5,933 nucleotides of DNA. Source: Candidatus Merdimorpha stercoravium (GTDB lineage: Bacteria; Bacteroidota; Bacteroidia; Flavobacteriales; UBA1820). Location of the stretch: NCBI GenBank assembly GCA_018715295.1, contig DVLY01000034.1, positions 1-5,933 on the forward strand. The letters are read 5' to 3'. Below the pieces are notes generated by a model. The model saw only the letters and a program-made list of their open reading frames with translations, did not search any database and was not told the origin of the DNA. Positions 1-5,933 of the stretch are shown in pieces. The position numbers and the translations under genes were made by a program. How positions within the stretch are numbered: position 1 is the stretch's first letter; every line of letters begins with the position of its first letter.

Positions 1-34
1 CCCGCCTTTTGCTTGCCCGCCTGCCGACGCCTTG

Positions 35-1234
35 TCAACGTTCGTCTTGGTCCAAACGCGCGACCATCGCCTCGGCCAGTTCGCGGCATTGCCGGCGGAT
101 ATCGTCCCGGATTCCCTGTTTCATCTCGATCGGTTGGCCCACGATCTCGAAACGGCTTTTCTCGGCAAATTCCCCCAGACTCTTCACCGCCGCGCCCGCC
201 CAGGAAAACGAACCGAAGTAACCTACGTAGCGTCCCTTGATGTCGCGGTTGAGGATTTTGGACAGCAGGGATTCCATCGCGGGAAACAGGGTTGTGTTGT
301 AGGTAGGTGCCCCCAGGATGAGACCCAGGTAGCGGAATACATCCGCCAGGATGTACGAAGGATCGCTCTTGCTCACGTTGTGCAGGCGGATCTTGCGGAT
401 GCCCCGCAGGGAAAGTTCCTCGGCAATGGTCTCGGCCATGCGTTCGGTGTTGCCGTACATGCTGCCGTAGGCCAGGGTTACGCCGCGTTCGGCCTCGTAG
501 CGGCTCCAGCGGTCGTAAAGGGAGATCACCCGGTCTTTTTCCTGTACCCATACCGGACCGTGCGTGGAGCAGATCATCGCCACCGGCAGGTCTTTCAGTT
601 TGGCGAGCGCTTTCTGTACCGGCTGCCCGTAGCGCCCCACCACATTCGAGTAGTAGCGCACCATCTCGTCCCAGTAACCTTCGGTGTCGATGCGGGCGTC
701 CAGGCAGCCCCCGTTCAGAGCGCCGAAGGTGCCGAACGCATCGCCGGAGAACAGCACCCCTTCCGTAGCGTCGAAGGTCATCATCGTCTCCGGCCAGTGC
801 ACCATCGGGGTCATCCGGAAACTCATCCGGTGGTGTCCCAGTTCGAGCACGGTATCTTCGGTGGCCTGGAGGGTGTTTTCCGTCAGGCCGTAAAAGCCTT
901 CGAGCATCCCCAGCGCCTGCCGGCTGGCCACCAGGGTTACCTGCGGGTAATACCGCCGGATCAGGCCGATGGAACCCGAATGGTCAGGTTCCATGTGGTT
1001 GATGATCAGGTAGTCGATAGGCCGATCGTCGAGGATGGCGCGGATCTTCTCGAGGTAGGAGTCGAAATAGCAGGCTTCGACGGTATCTATCAGGGCGGTT
1101 TTCTGGTCGGCGATCAGGTAGGAGTTGTACGAAACGCCGTGCGGCAGGGGCCACATGCCCTCGAACAGGGCAGTGGTGCGGTCGTTTACACCTACGTAGT
1201 GGATGTGTCCTTTGAGCGGGTGGGTGGAGTTCAT
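35..1234 (-). CDS. fprA: Class A flavodiiron protein (FprA-type O2/NO reductase)
   Basis: This 399-residue cytoplasmic protein has the two-domain layout of class A flavodiiron proteins, which reduce O2 to water or NO to N2O with electrons passed through FMN, usually from rubredoxin. The N-terminal metallo-beta-lactamase-like domain (about 1-245) keeps every diiron ligand: HMEPDH supplies H80, E82, D84 and H85, HWPETM supplies H146, SGDAFG supplies D165, and STHGPVW supplies H225. The C-terminal flavodoxin domain (about 252-395) has the FMN phosphate loop GSMYGNTE (257-264) and the flavin loops GAPTYNT (308-314) and GSFSWAG (341-347). Its length is normal for the class, and no rubredoxin or flavin-reductase domain is fused, so a separate electron donor is needed. 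The ATG start gives a full N-terminus. It is transcribed away from the transporter-bioD genes. Only 34 nt of downstream sequence is in the window, with no clear terminator. The family call is firm; whether O2 or NO is the main substrate cannot be read from sequence. Confidence 0.95.
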   Translation of the reverse strand: MNSTHPLKGHIHYVGVNDRTTALFEGMWPLPHGVSYNSYLIADQKTALIDTVEACYFDSYLEKIRAILDDRPIDYLIINHMEPDHSGSIGLIRRYYPQVTLVASRQALGMLEGFYGLTENTLQATEDTVLELGHHRMSFRMTPMVHWPETMMTFDATEGVLFSGDAFGTFGALNGGCLDARIDTEGYWDEMVRYYSNVVGRYGQPVQKALAKLKDLPVAMICSTHGPVWVQEKDRVISLYDRWSRYEAERGVTLAYGSMYGNTERMAETIAEELSLRGIRKIRLHNVSKSDPSYILADVFRYLGLILGAPTYNTTLFPAMESLLSKILNRDIKGRYVGYFGSFSWAGAAVKSLGEFAEKSRFEIVGQPIEMKQGIRDDIRRQCRELAEAMVARLDQDER

Positions 1235-1237
1235 GGG

Positions 1238-1382
1238 TTATGTCTTGGTTTTAAGGTTTGTATCTTTGGCTGCTTTCTTGCTTTCTCCCAGGACGTTTTC
1301 GATTCCGGGGCGCTTCCGGGCGGTGGGGTCTCCGGGGAGTTGCAGGAAATGCTCGCGCAGGCCGATGCGGATTTTTGAACAT
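1238..1382 (-). pseudogene. Possible 47-codon small ORF upstream of fprA, interrupted by one extra A
   Basis: The ATG at 1382-1380 follows an A-rich stretch, as is common at Bacteroidetes starts. Read literally, it gives a 43-residue Arg/Pro-rich peptide with poor codon bias. If the five-A run at 1376-1372 is read as four, the frame becomes MFKIRIGLREHFLQLPGD (first 18 residues), continues through PGIENVLGESKKAAKD, and stops at TAA 1240-1238 after 47 codons. That frame has third positions mostly G or C over its first half, like the neighbouring genes, and its stop lies 3 nt before the fprA start, as expected for an upstream operon partner. It could be a recently broken gene, a sequencing error, a slippage-controlled leader peptide, or chance. 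I do not recognise the protein: it is small, basic, and has no membrane segment or cysteines. Confidence 0.3.
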
Positions 1383-1386
1383 CTTC

Positions 1387-1421
1387 GCCTTTTTTTGTTC
1401 GATGCCTTCGGCAAAAAAGGC
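1387..1421 (-). promoter_or_regulatory. Stem-loop in the fprA leader
   Basis: GCCTTTTTT (1387-1395) is the exact reverse complement of AAAAAAGGC (1413-1421), giving a 9-bp stem around a 17-nt loop. The loop can form its own small GCC-TTC-GGC hairpin. In the fprA-direction transcript this structure ends four nt before the ATG at 1382 and pairs the A-rich segment that would normally be open for ribosome loading. It could control translation, or act as a weak attenuator. The pairing is seen; the function is inferred. Confidence 0.4.
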
Positions 1422-1436
1422 CTCCGTAAGCAAAAG

Positions 1437-1444
1437 CAAATATA
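1437..1444 (-). promoter_or_regulatory. Candidate -7 element of the fprA-direction promoter
   Basis: On the minus strand these bases read TATATTTG, a full match to the Bacteroidetes -7 consensus TAnnTTTG recognised by the primary sigma factor of this phylum. A transcript would begin near 1430 and carry a leader of roughly 195 nt before fprA. No TTTG-type -33 element is seen at the usual distance, so the call rests on the -7 match and its position. Confidence 0.45.
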
Positions 1445-1454
1445 ACTCTTTTCG

Positions 1455-1462
1455 TACATTTG
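1455..1462 (+). promoter_or_regulatory. Candidate -7 element of the transporter-bioD operon promoter
   Basis: The bases read TACATTTG, a full match to the Bacteroidetes TAnnTTTG -7 element, ending 20 nt before the first transporter ATG. Transcription would start near 1469, leaving a leader of about 14 nt. No clear -33 TTTG is present upstream. It lies back to back with the minus-strand element at 1437-1444, so the two promoters overlap. The short purine run GGGG directly abutting the ATG is too close to serve as a Shine-Dalgarno sequence. Confidence 0.55.
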
Positions 1463-1482
1463 TCCGCGTTAGTTGTTAGGGG

Positions 1483-2451
1483 ATGAAAAAACTGTTCACT
1501 TCGACGACCTTCCTGGCCGTGATATGCTGCGTTTTGTGGGCTTCGCCGTTCGTGCCGTTGAAGATAGGGCTGGACATCATGCCGCGTCCGCTGGAGTTTG
1601 CCGGCTATCGCTTCTTTCTGGCCGGGGTTTTTGTTGCGCTGTTTTACGCCCTCTCCCGCCGGGGAAAAGGTCCGGACAAAGAGCGGGGCGGGTATTTCAC
1701 CCAGGTACGGAGGAACTTTCCCAAGATCGCGCTCATCTCGGTATTCCATACCTCGTTGCTCTACACGTTCTTCTACATGGGGCAGATGCGGGTGGAGGCG
1801 GCGGTAGGCGCTCTGGTGGTCGGTTCGCAGCCCTTGTTCGTGGCGGTGTTCGCCCATGTGATGCGCCGCGACGACCGGCTCTCCTGGCGCAAGACGGCAG
1901 CCATCCTGCTGGGGTTGGCCGGGCTGGTGATCATCGCTTCCGGAAAGGTGTCGGCGGCGGATTTCCTGGGGTGGACGCCCCTGATCGGCATTCTGTTCCT
2001 GGTGGGCAACAACATGACTTCGGCTTTTTCCAACGTATTGATCTCGCGTACCCGCACCGATCGTTTGGACCCTTCGGTATTCTCCTCCTCGCAGCTGATG
2101 GTGGGCGGGGCGACCCTGCTGGCGGTGTCGTACTCCACCGAGGGCTTCCAGGGATTCCCGTCCCAGGGGGTGTGGTGGGTGTCGCTGGCCGTGCTGGTGT
2201 TTATCTCGACGGTGGCCATCGGGGTGTGGTTCGTGTTGCTGGCGCGCCCGGGCGTGAAGGTGTCCGAACTGAACATGTGGAAATTCCTCATCCCGGTGGT
2301 AGGGTCGGTGGAAAGTTGGCTGCTGATGCCCGAGGAGCACCCGCAGCTGTATTCCGTGGTCGGCCTCCTGGTGCTGACCTCTTCGCTGGTGCTGCTCAAC
2401 TACGGCAGCCTCCGCCGGGCGTTTTGTGGTGAAAAAACATTGGAACGATGA
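1483..2451 (+). CDS. DMT superfamily (EamA-type) transporter, first of a tandem pair
   Basis: This 322-residue inner-membrane protein has the size and helix pattern of the 10-helix drug/metabolite transporter family, made of two EamA repeats. Hydrophobic segments lie near residues 8-26, 38-57, 80-99, 104-126, 136-153, 162-185, 199-217, 229-253, 264-283 and 288-306. The loops between helices 2-3 and 4-5 are rich in Arg and Lys (such as RRGKGPDKER and RRDDR), as expected for cytoplasmic loops. GSQPLFVAVFAH (114-125) and KVSELNMWKFLIPV (259-272) are also found, nearly unchanged, in the next gene. The ATG start lies just after a good promoter element and begins MKKLF, as in its paralogue. Its TGA stop overlaps the next ATG (ATGA, 2448-2451). 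The family includes exporters and importers of amino acids, vitamins and nucleosides, and the substrate cannot be assigned from sequence. Linkage to bioD makes a biotin-related substrate a reasonable hypothesis. Confidence 0.9.
   Translation: MKKLFTSTTFLAVICCVLWASPFVPLKIGLDIMPRPLEFAGYRFFLAGVFVALFYALSRRGKGPDKERGGYFTQVRRNFPKIALISVFHTSLLYTFFYMGQMRVEAAVGALVVGSQPLFVAVFAHVMRRDDRLSWRKTAAILLGLAGLVIIASGKVSAADFLGWTPLIGILFLVGNNMTSAFSNVLISRTRTDRLDPSVFSSSQLMVGGATLLAVSYSTEGFQGFPSQGVWWVSLAVLVFISTVAIGVWFVLLARPGVKVSELNMWKFLIPVVGSVESWLLMPEEHPQLYSVVGLLVLTSSLVLLNYGSLRRAFCGEKTLER
2269..2298 (+). repeat. 30-bp exact direct repeat, copy in the first transporter
   Basis: These 30 bases, encoding LNMWKFLIPV, are identical to 3204-3233 in the second transporter, including all synonymous positions, while flanking codons differ. 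It probably reflects strong constraint on the segment entering helix 9, or local gene conversion. Confidence 0.85.
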
Positions 2452-3404
2452 AGAAAATACTCTTTTCCACACCTTTTCTGGCGATTTTGACCTGTTTGCT
2501 CTGGGCTTCGACCTTCGTGCCGACCAAGATCGCTCTGGACTACCTCTCCTCGCCGTTGCAGTTGGCCGGATACACGTACCTTATCGCGGGGATCGTGCTG
2601 ATGCCCTGGGCGGGGATCGGACGGCGGTATTTCCGGCAGGTAGGGAAAAACGGCGCCCTGGTGGTGAAGGTCGCGCTGTTTTCCACCACGATCCTTTACG
2701 GAGCGTACTACCTGGGGCAGAATCTGCTGGACCCCTCGCTGGCGGCGCTGATCGTAAGCGCGCAGCCGTTCTTTGTGGCGGTGATGGCGCATCTGCTGGT
2801 CCAGAACGACCGCTTTACCCCGTTGAAAATCTTCAGCATCCTGCTGGCCATCGTGGGTTTGGTGGTGGTCAGCTTCCCCAGCCTGGTCAACATGCAGGCA
2901 ATGGGCATTGCCGCCATCGGAGGTATCCTGCTGATGCTGGTCAATTGCCTTTCGGCCGCCTACGGCAACATCATCGTCTCGAAGGTCGATTTCGCCACGG
3001 TCGACATCCGGGTGCTCAATTCGTCTCAACTCACCTTGGGCGGGGCGCTGCTGCTGGCCTTGGCCAAAGGGACCGGACGATGGCAGCCTTTCCCTGCGGA
3101 AGGGGCGTTCTATATCACCTTGGCGATCATGGTGTTCATCGCCGTAGCGACGATGGTTACCTGGTTTTCGCTCCTCTCGCGTCTCGAGGTCAAGGTCTCG
3201 GAGCTGAACATGTGGAAATTCCTCATCCCGGTGTTCGGCTCGCTCGAAGGATGGCTGCTGGTGGAGGGCGATACGCCCGATGTGTTTTCGGTAACGGGAA
3301 TGATCCTGCTGACGGCCTCCCTGCTGCTGTTTTACCACCGTCCGCTCGGTGAATTCTTTTTCCGCAAGGGAAATACGGACAAACAATCTATACACAAATC
3401 GTGA
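2448..3404 (+). CDS. DMT superfamily (EamA-type) transporter, second of a tandem pair
   Basis: This 318-residue protein is a close paralogue of the preceding gene. It opens with MKKILFSTPFLAI where the first has MKKLFTSTTFLAV, shares LWAS.FVP.KI.LD after it, and repeats SAQPFFVAVMAH (104-115) and KVSELNMWKFLIPV (249-262). Ten hydrophobic segments are spaced as in the first copy, giving the usual two-EamA-repeat fold in the inner membrane. The loop between helices 2 and 3 is about ten residues shorter. The C-terminal tail is hydrophilic and Lys-rich, which suits a cytoplasmic end. The ATG sits in the ATGA overlap with the upstream gene, and the TGA shares its last base with the bioD ATG (TGATG), so translation of all three is probably coupled. 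Paired EamA genes could act separately on related substrates or as a heteromer; the sequence does not decide. The divergence is well past a recent duplication except in one exact 30-bp block. Confidence 0.9.
   Translation: MKKILFSTPFLAILTCLLWASTFVPTKIALDYLSSPLQLAGYTYLIAGIVLMPWAGIGRRYFRQVGKNGALVVKVALFSTTILYGAYYLGQNLLDPSLAALIVSAQPFFVAVMAHLLVQNDRFTPLKIFSILLAIVGLVVVSFPSLVNMQAMGIAAIGGILLMLVNCLSAAYGNIIVSKVDFATVDIRVLNSSQLTLGGALLLALAKGTGRWQPFPAEGAFYITLAIMVFIAVATMVTWFSLLSRLEVKVSELNMWKFLIPVFGSLEGWLLVEGDTPDVFSVTGMILLTASLLLFYHRPLGEFFFRKGNTDKQSIHKS
3204..3233 (+). repeat. 30-bp exact direct repeat, copy in the second transporter
   Basis: Second copy of the block at 2269-2298, 935 bp away and in the same relative position of the paralogous gene. 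Recombination between the copies would fuse the two transporters in frame. Confidence 0.85.
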
Positions 3405-4087
3405 TGGAACACAAGAAAACATACTTCATTACCGGGATCGATACCGATGCCGGGAAAACCTGGGTAACGGGAGCCTTTGCCCGTTACCTGGTCGATCGGG
3501 GACAGAGCGTGGTGACGCAGAAGATCGCTCAAACGGGCTGTGTGGACGCTTCGGAAGACATCGAACGCCACCGCTTGATGATGGGCACGGGGGCATTGCC
3601 GGAGGATGCGCAGGGGCTTACCTGTCCGTTTATCTTTACCGTACCCTGTTCGCCGCACCTGGCGGCCGAGATCGACGGAGGGCGGATCGACCCGGAAAAG
3701 ATCACCGCTGCGCGCAAGGAACTGGAGAAGCGCTATGAATACGTCCTGTGCGAAGGGGTAGGGGGGCTTTGCGTGCCGCTCACCCGGGAGGAATACCTGA
3801 TCGATTGGCTCGCCCGGCAGGACCTGCCTGTCGTGCTGGTTACCTCGGGCAAGTTGGGCAGCATCAACCATACGGTGATGAGCCTGGAGGTGTGCCGCTC
3901 CCGGGGCATCGACATCGCGGCGGTGGTGTACAATTACTACCCGGACGTGTTGCCCCAGATCGAGGCGGATACGGTGCGGGTCATCCGCGATTACCTGGAC
4001 AAGACCTATCCCCGGTGCGCGTTTATCCGGGTGGGAAATCTCGCGCAAGAGGGATACGGCAGTGCGGACTTTTCCGCCTTGCTGTAA
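3404..4087 (+). CDS. bioD: ATP-dependent dethiobiotin synthetase BioD
   Basis: BioD closes the ureido ring of dethiobiotin from 7,8-diaminononanoate (DAPA), CO2 and ATP, the step before biotin synthase, in the cytoplasm. The 227 residues show the family motifs in order: P-loop GIDTDAGKT (11-19), QKIAQTG with K40 (the counterpart of E. coli K37), the SEDIERHR segment with D52, the PCSPHLAA segment (81-88), CEGVGGLCVPL with E117, and TSGKLGSINHT near 150-160, which matches the conserved LGxINHT block. The classical KP(V)xxG form is KIAQTG here, a variation I recall from Bacteroidetes enzymes. I chose the ATG at 3404, which shares its A with the upstream TGA; a GTG at 3401 directly before it would add one residue. 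No other bio gene is in the window, so bioA, bioF and bioB must lie elsewhere or be absent. It is the last gene of the transporter operon. Confidence 0.93.
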   Translation: MEHKKTYFITGIDTDAGKTWVTGAFARYLVDRGQSVVTQKIAQTGCVDASEDIERHRLMMGTGALPEDAQGLTCPFIFTVPCSPHLAAEIDGGRIDPEKITAARKELEKRYEYVLCEGVGGLCVPLTREEYLIDWLARQDLPVVLVTSGKLGSINHTVMSLEVCRSRGIDIAAVVYNYYPDVLPQIEADTVRVIRDYLDKTYPRCAFIRVGNLAQEGYGSADFSALL

Positions 4088-4088
4088 A

Positions 4089-4146
4089 AAATCGGGAGGT
4101 CGGAGTGTTTTTCTCCGTTTTTGAGCGGGGAAAATCCTCCCGGTTT
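4089..4146 (+). terminator. Nested hairpins after bioD, possible terminator
   Basis: An inner hairpin CGGAG (4101-4105) / CTCCG (4113-4117) with a 7-nt loop is followed by TTTTT (4118-4122), which resembles a short intrinsic terminator for the bioD operon. An outer inverted repeat CGGGAGG (4093-4099) / CCTCCCG (4136-4142) encloses it and extends outward by a T-G and three A-T pairs (4089-4092 with 4143-4146). The inner stem is only 5 bp, so termination may be weak. The outer pairing could also influence the leader of the amidase transcript. Confidence 0.4.
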
Positions 4147-4156
4147 CCGATCTTTG
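4120..4156 (+). promoter_or_regulatory. Weak candidate promoter for the amidase gene
   Basis: TTTG at 4120-4123 and GATCTTTG at 4149-4156 resemble the Bacteroidetes -33 TTTG and -7 TAnnTTTG elements. The -7 box has one mismatch (G for the first T), and the spacing of 25 nt is slightly longer than the usual 17-23. A start near 4163 would give a leader of about 32 nt, A-rich just before the ATG. Confidence 0.3.
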
Positions 4157-4194
4157 TCGAAAGCGAGACTACGAACAAAAACTACAATACCATC

Positions 4195-5922
4195 ATGCTC
4201 AAAAAAACCGTTTGCCTTTTGCTGGCGGCCGCTCCCATCGGGGCCGTCCATGCCCAACAGCTCCGCATCGTTGCCGGAGCGCCCGACACGACCTACACCG
4301 CCACCCTCAACCTGCGGGGAGTGGCCTCGGCCGGCACGCAGATCTCCGTGCAGGGAGAGTCCTTCCCGGTGTATTCCTCCGGGGAGTGGGCGGCTCGGGT
4401 CGAACTGACCGAAGGGGACAATACCGTTACGCTCACCACCACCGATGGACAGAGCGTATCGAAAAACATCTTCCTCAAGAAACGGGAAGCCCCCCAGCCG
4501 ATCGACGGCCCGCGGGCTGAAAATGTCCAGCTCCTTCCCTCGTCCGATATGGCGCTTTCCCCCGGCGATGCGGTGCGCATCCGACTGAATGCGGCCCCTG
4601 GAGCGAAGGTCGCGTGGATCGGCGGGGAGCCCCTCTATGAGGTTTCCCAAGGGGTGTTCCAGGGACAGTACACGGTGCAGCCGGGCGATACGCTGATCGG
4701 CCGTCCGATCGAGCTTTCCATCGCTTGGGGCGATACGACGGCCGTTCAGGAAGTAGAATCGTCGCTGGAGCTGATCGAGGGGCCGATGCCCCGCATCGTT
4801 CAGACCAAGGCGGGAGCGTACTTAAACTACGGCCTGGGCGGAGACCGTCTGGGCGGAGCCAAGATCAATTCCCTGGCCGAGGGCATCAAGCTTCAGGTCG
4901 TGGGCCGGGTAAACCAGATGTACAAGGTGCGCCTTTCGCGCAATACCGTGGCGTGGATTCCGGTATCCTGCACCGAGCCGATGCCGGAGGGAACGTTTGC
5001 TGCCGAGTCGCTGACCGATTCGTGGAGTGTAACCACCGGTGGGAAGTACGATCAGCTCACCGTAGGGTTGTCCGAGCGCCTGCCGTACATCATCACCGAG
5101 GACCCGGATCTGCATCGGATCAACATCGACCTGTATGGGGCGGCCTGCAATACCAACTGGATCACCCAACTCAAAGGTGAAAAAGAGATCGCCAACGTGT
5201 CCTACCGTCAGGTGCAGGACGACGTGCTGCGGGTGATCGTCGAGTTGCGCGACAGCCAGATGTGGGGCTATTCGGTGGGCTACCGCGGCAACAGCCTGGT
5301 GGTTCGGGTCAAACACCGCCCGGAAAGCCTCAAGTTGAGCAACCTGACCATTGCGGTGGATGCCGGACACGGCGAACCGTGGAACGGTGCGCGCACTACC
5401 AGCGGTGTGAAGGAGCAGGACTTGACCAAGGATATGGCCGAGCACCTCAAGGCGGTATTGGAAGCCAAGGGTGCGAAAGTGATCCTCACCCGTCCGGGGC
5501 TCGACAATGCTTCGATGGACGAACGCAAGGCGGCTGCGCTCGATGGCGGGGCGGACATCCTGATCTCGATCCACTGCAATGCCGGCGGGTCGCCTTTTGC
5601 GGCCAAGGGGACGAGCACCTACTACCGCCATCTGTCCCAGCGTCCGCTTTCGGTCTATATCCTGGAGAGTATCCTGGAGATGGATGTGAACAATTTCGGC
5701 AACATCGGCAATTTCAACTTCTCGCTCAACCAGCCTACCGAATACCTGACAGTGCTGGTGGAGACTTTGTTCCTTTCCACCCCGGAAGATTCGGCCAAGA
5801 TTCTGGACAAGCGCTTCCGCGACGAGATGATGGATCGGGTCGCCTGGGGTCTGGAGAAGTTCCTGGCTTCGGTGCCCGGCAGCGATGCCAAGGCGCCCAA
5901 GAAGTTCAAACCTTCCAAGTAA
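4195..5922 (+). CDS. Secreted multidomain N-acetylmuramoyl-L-alanine amidase (Amidase_3)
   Basis: The product cleaves the bond between N-acetylmuramic acid and L-alanine in peptidoglycan, for cell separation or wall turnover. The ATG at 4195 gives 575 residues beginning with a clear signal peptide (KK at 3-4, hydrophobic 5-17, predicted cleavage VHA|QQ after residue 20), so it acts in the periplasm. The frame is open back into bioD, but an upstream start would bury the signal peptide. Residues 23-98 and about 103-200 look like two beta-rich, Ig-like or sugar-binding-type modules. Residues about 203-262 resemble a bacterial SH3 domain, and 283-373 an AMIN-type localisation domain. The Amidase_3 domain (about 384-568) has its zinc ligands H392 (VDAGHG), E407 (VKEQDL) and H460 (SIHCN), and catalytic E523 (VLVET). 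Its first motif reads HGEPWNGA rather than the common HGGxDxGA. The tail is Lys-rich. Amidase identity is firm; the accessory domains are assigned by appearance only. Confidence 0.9.
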   Translation: MLKKTVCLLLAAAPIGAVHAQQLRIVAGAPDTTYTATLNLRGVASAGTQISVQGESFPVYSSGEWAARVELTEGDNTVTLTTTDGQSVSKNIFLKKREAPQPIDGPRAENVQLLPSSDMALSPGDAVRIRLNAAPGAKVAWIGGEPLYEVSQGVFQGQYTVQPGDTLIGRPIELSIAWGDTTAVQEVESSLELIEGPMPRIVQTKAGAYLNYGLGGDRLGGAKINSLAEGIKLQVVGRVNQMYKVRLSRNTVAWIPVSCTEPMPEGTFAAESLTDSWSVTTGGKYDQLTVGLSERLPYIITEDPDLHRINIDLYGAACNTNWITQLKGEKEIANVSYRQVQDDVLRVIVELRDSQMWGYSVGYRGNSLVVRVKHRPESLKLSNLTIAVDAGHGEPWNGARTTSGVKEQDLTKDMAEHLKAVLEAKGAKVILTRPGLDNASMDERKAAALDGGADILISIHCNAGGSPFAAKGTSTYYRHLSQRPLSVYILESILEMDVNNFGNIGNFNFSLNQPTEYLTVLVETLFLSTPEDSAKILDKRFRDEMMDRVAWGLEKFLASVPGSDAKAPKKFKPSK

Positions 5923-5933
5923 TCGAATTCTTG

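Noticed and set aside
32..1378. 448-codon plus-strand open frame opposite fprA
   Set aside because: It is the antisense of a gene with all catalytic motifs intact, has no recognisable domain, and is explained by GC-rich codon bias keeping the opposite strand free of stops.
1235..1482. Riboswitch or tRNA-like element in the intergenic region
   Set aside because: Apart from the 1387-1421 hairpin and promoter elements, I found no multi-stem conserved core resembling a known riboswitch class, and no tRNA arms.
1231..2472. 413-codon minus-strand open frame opposite the first transporter
   Set aside because: The composition is rich in His, Gln and Arg with no domain or membrane pattern, typical of the reverse complement of a membrane-protein gene.
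2400..4048. Long minus-strand frames opposite the second transporter and bioD (2400-3422 and 3332-4048)
   Set aside because: Shadows of confidently identified plus-strand genes, with no motifs of their own.
3748..4194. N-terminal extension of the amidase back into bioD
   Set aside because: The frame is open, but it overlaps conserved bioD coding sequence and would place a clear signal peptide 150 residues inside the protein.
1..5933. Mobile element, CRISPR array or defence system
   Set aside because: No transposase, integrase, terminal inverted repeats, regularly spaced repeats or defence-type domains are visible, and every large gene has a housekeeping-type assignment.

Overview
The window looks like ordinary chromosomal DNA from a GC-rich member of the Bacteroidales, possibly an Alistipes/Rikenellaceae-like gut anaerobe. 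Three things point there: TAnnTTTG-type promoter elements in place of E. coli-type boxes, start codons without proper Shine-Dalgarno spacing, and a class A flavodiiron protein plus a dethiobiotin synthetase of the kind I recall from Bacteroidetes. The genus is a guess.

Layout. The minus strand (35-1234) carries a complete flavodiiron protein gene (fprA type). It is preceded by a roughly 200-nt leader holding a stem-loop and a possible 47-codon small ORF that is interrupted by one extra A. A compact intergenic region (about 1437-1482) holds two back-to-back promoter elements. From it the plus strand runs into a tightly overlapping trio: two tandem, homologous 10-helix DMT/EamA transporters (1483-2451 and 2448-3404) and bioD (3404-4087). 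A 107-nt gap with terminator-like hairpins follows. The last gene is a secreted multidomain N-acetylmuramoyl-L-alanine amidase (4195-5922).

How the genes fit together. The flavodiiron enzyme should reduce O2 or NO in the cytoplasm of an anaerobe. The three plus-strand genes overlap by 4 nt and 1 nt, so they almost certainly form one transcript with coupled translation. This places two small-molecule transporters with a biotin-synthesis enzyme, and since the DMT superfamily includes a known biotin transporter (E. coli YigM), the pair are reasonable candidates for moving biotin or one of its precursors. The amidase acts in the periplasm on peptidoglycan and appears to be its own transcription unit.

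I see no mobile element, CRISPR array, tRNA, rRNA or recognised riboswitch. The most unusual signals are the transporter-bioD operon, the broken small ORF with its start-adjacent hairpin ahead of fprA, and the nested hairpins between bioD and the amidase gene.
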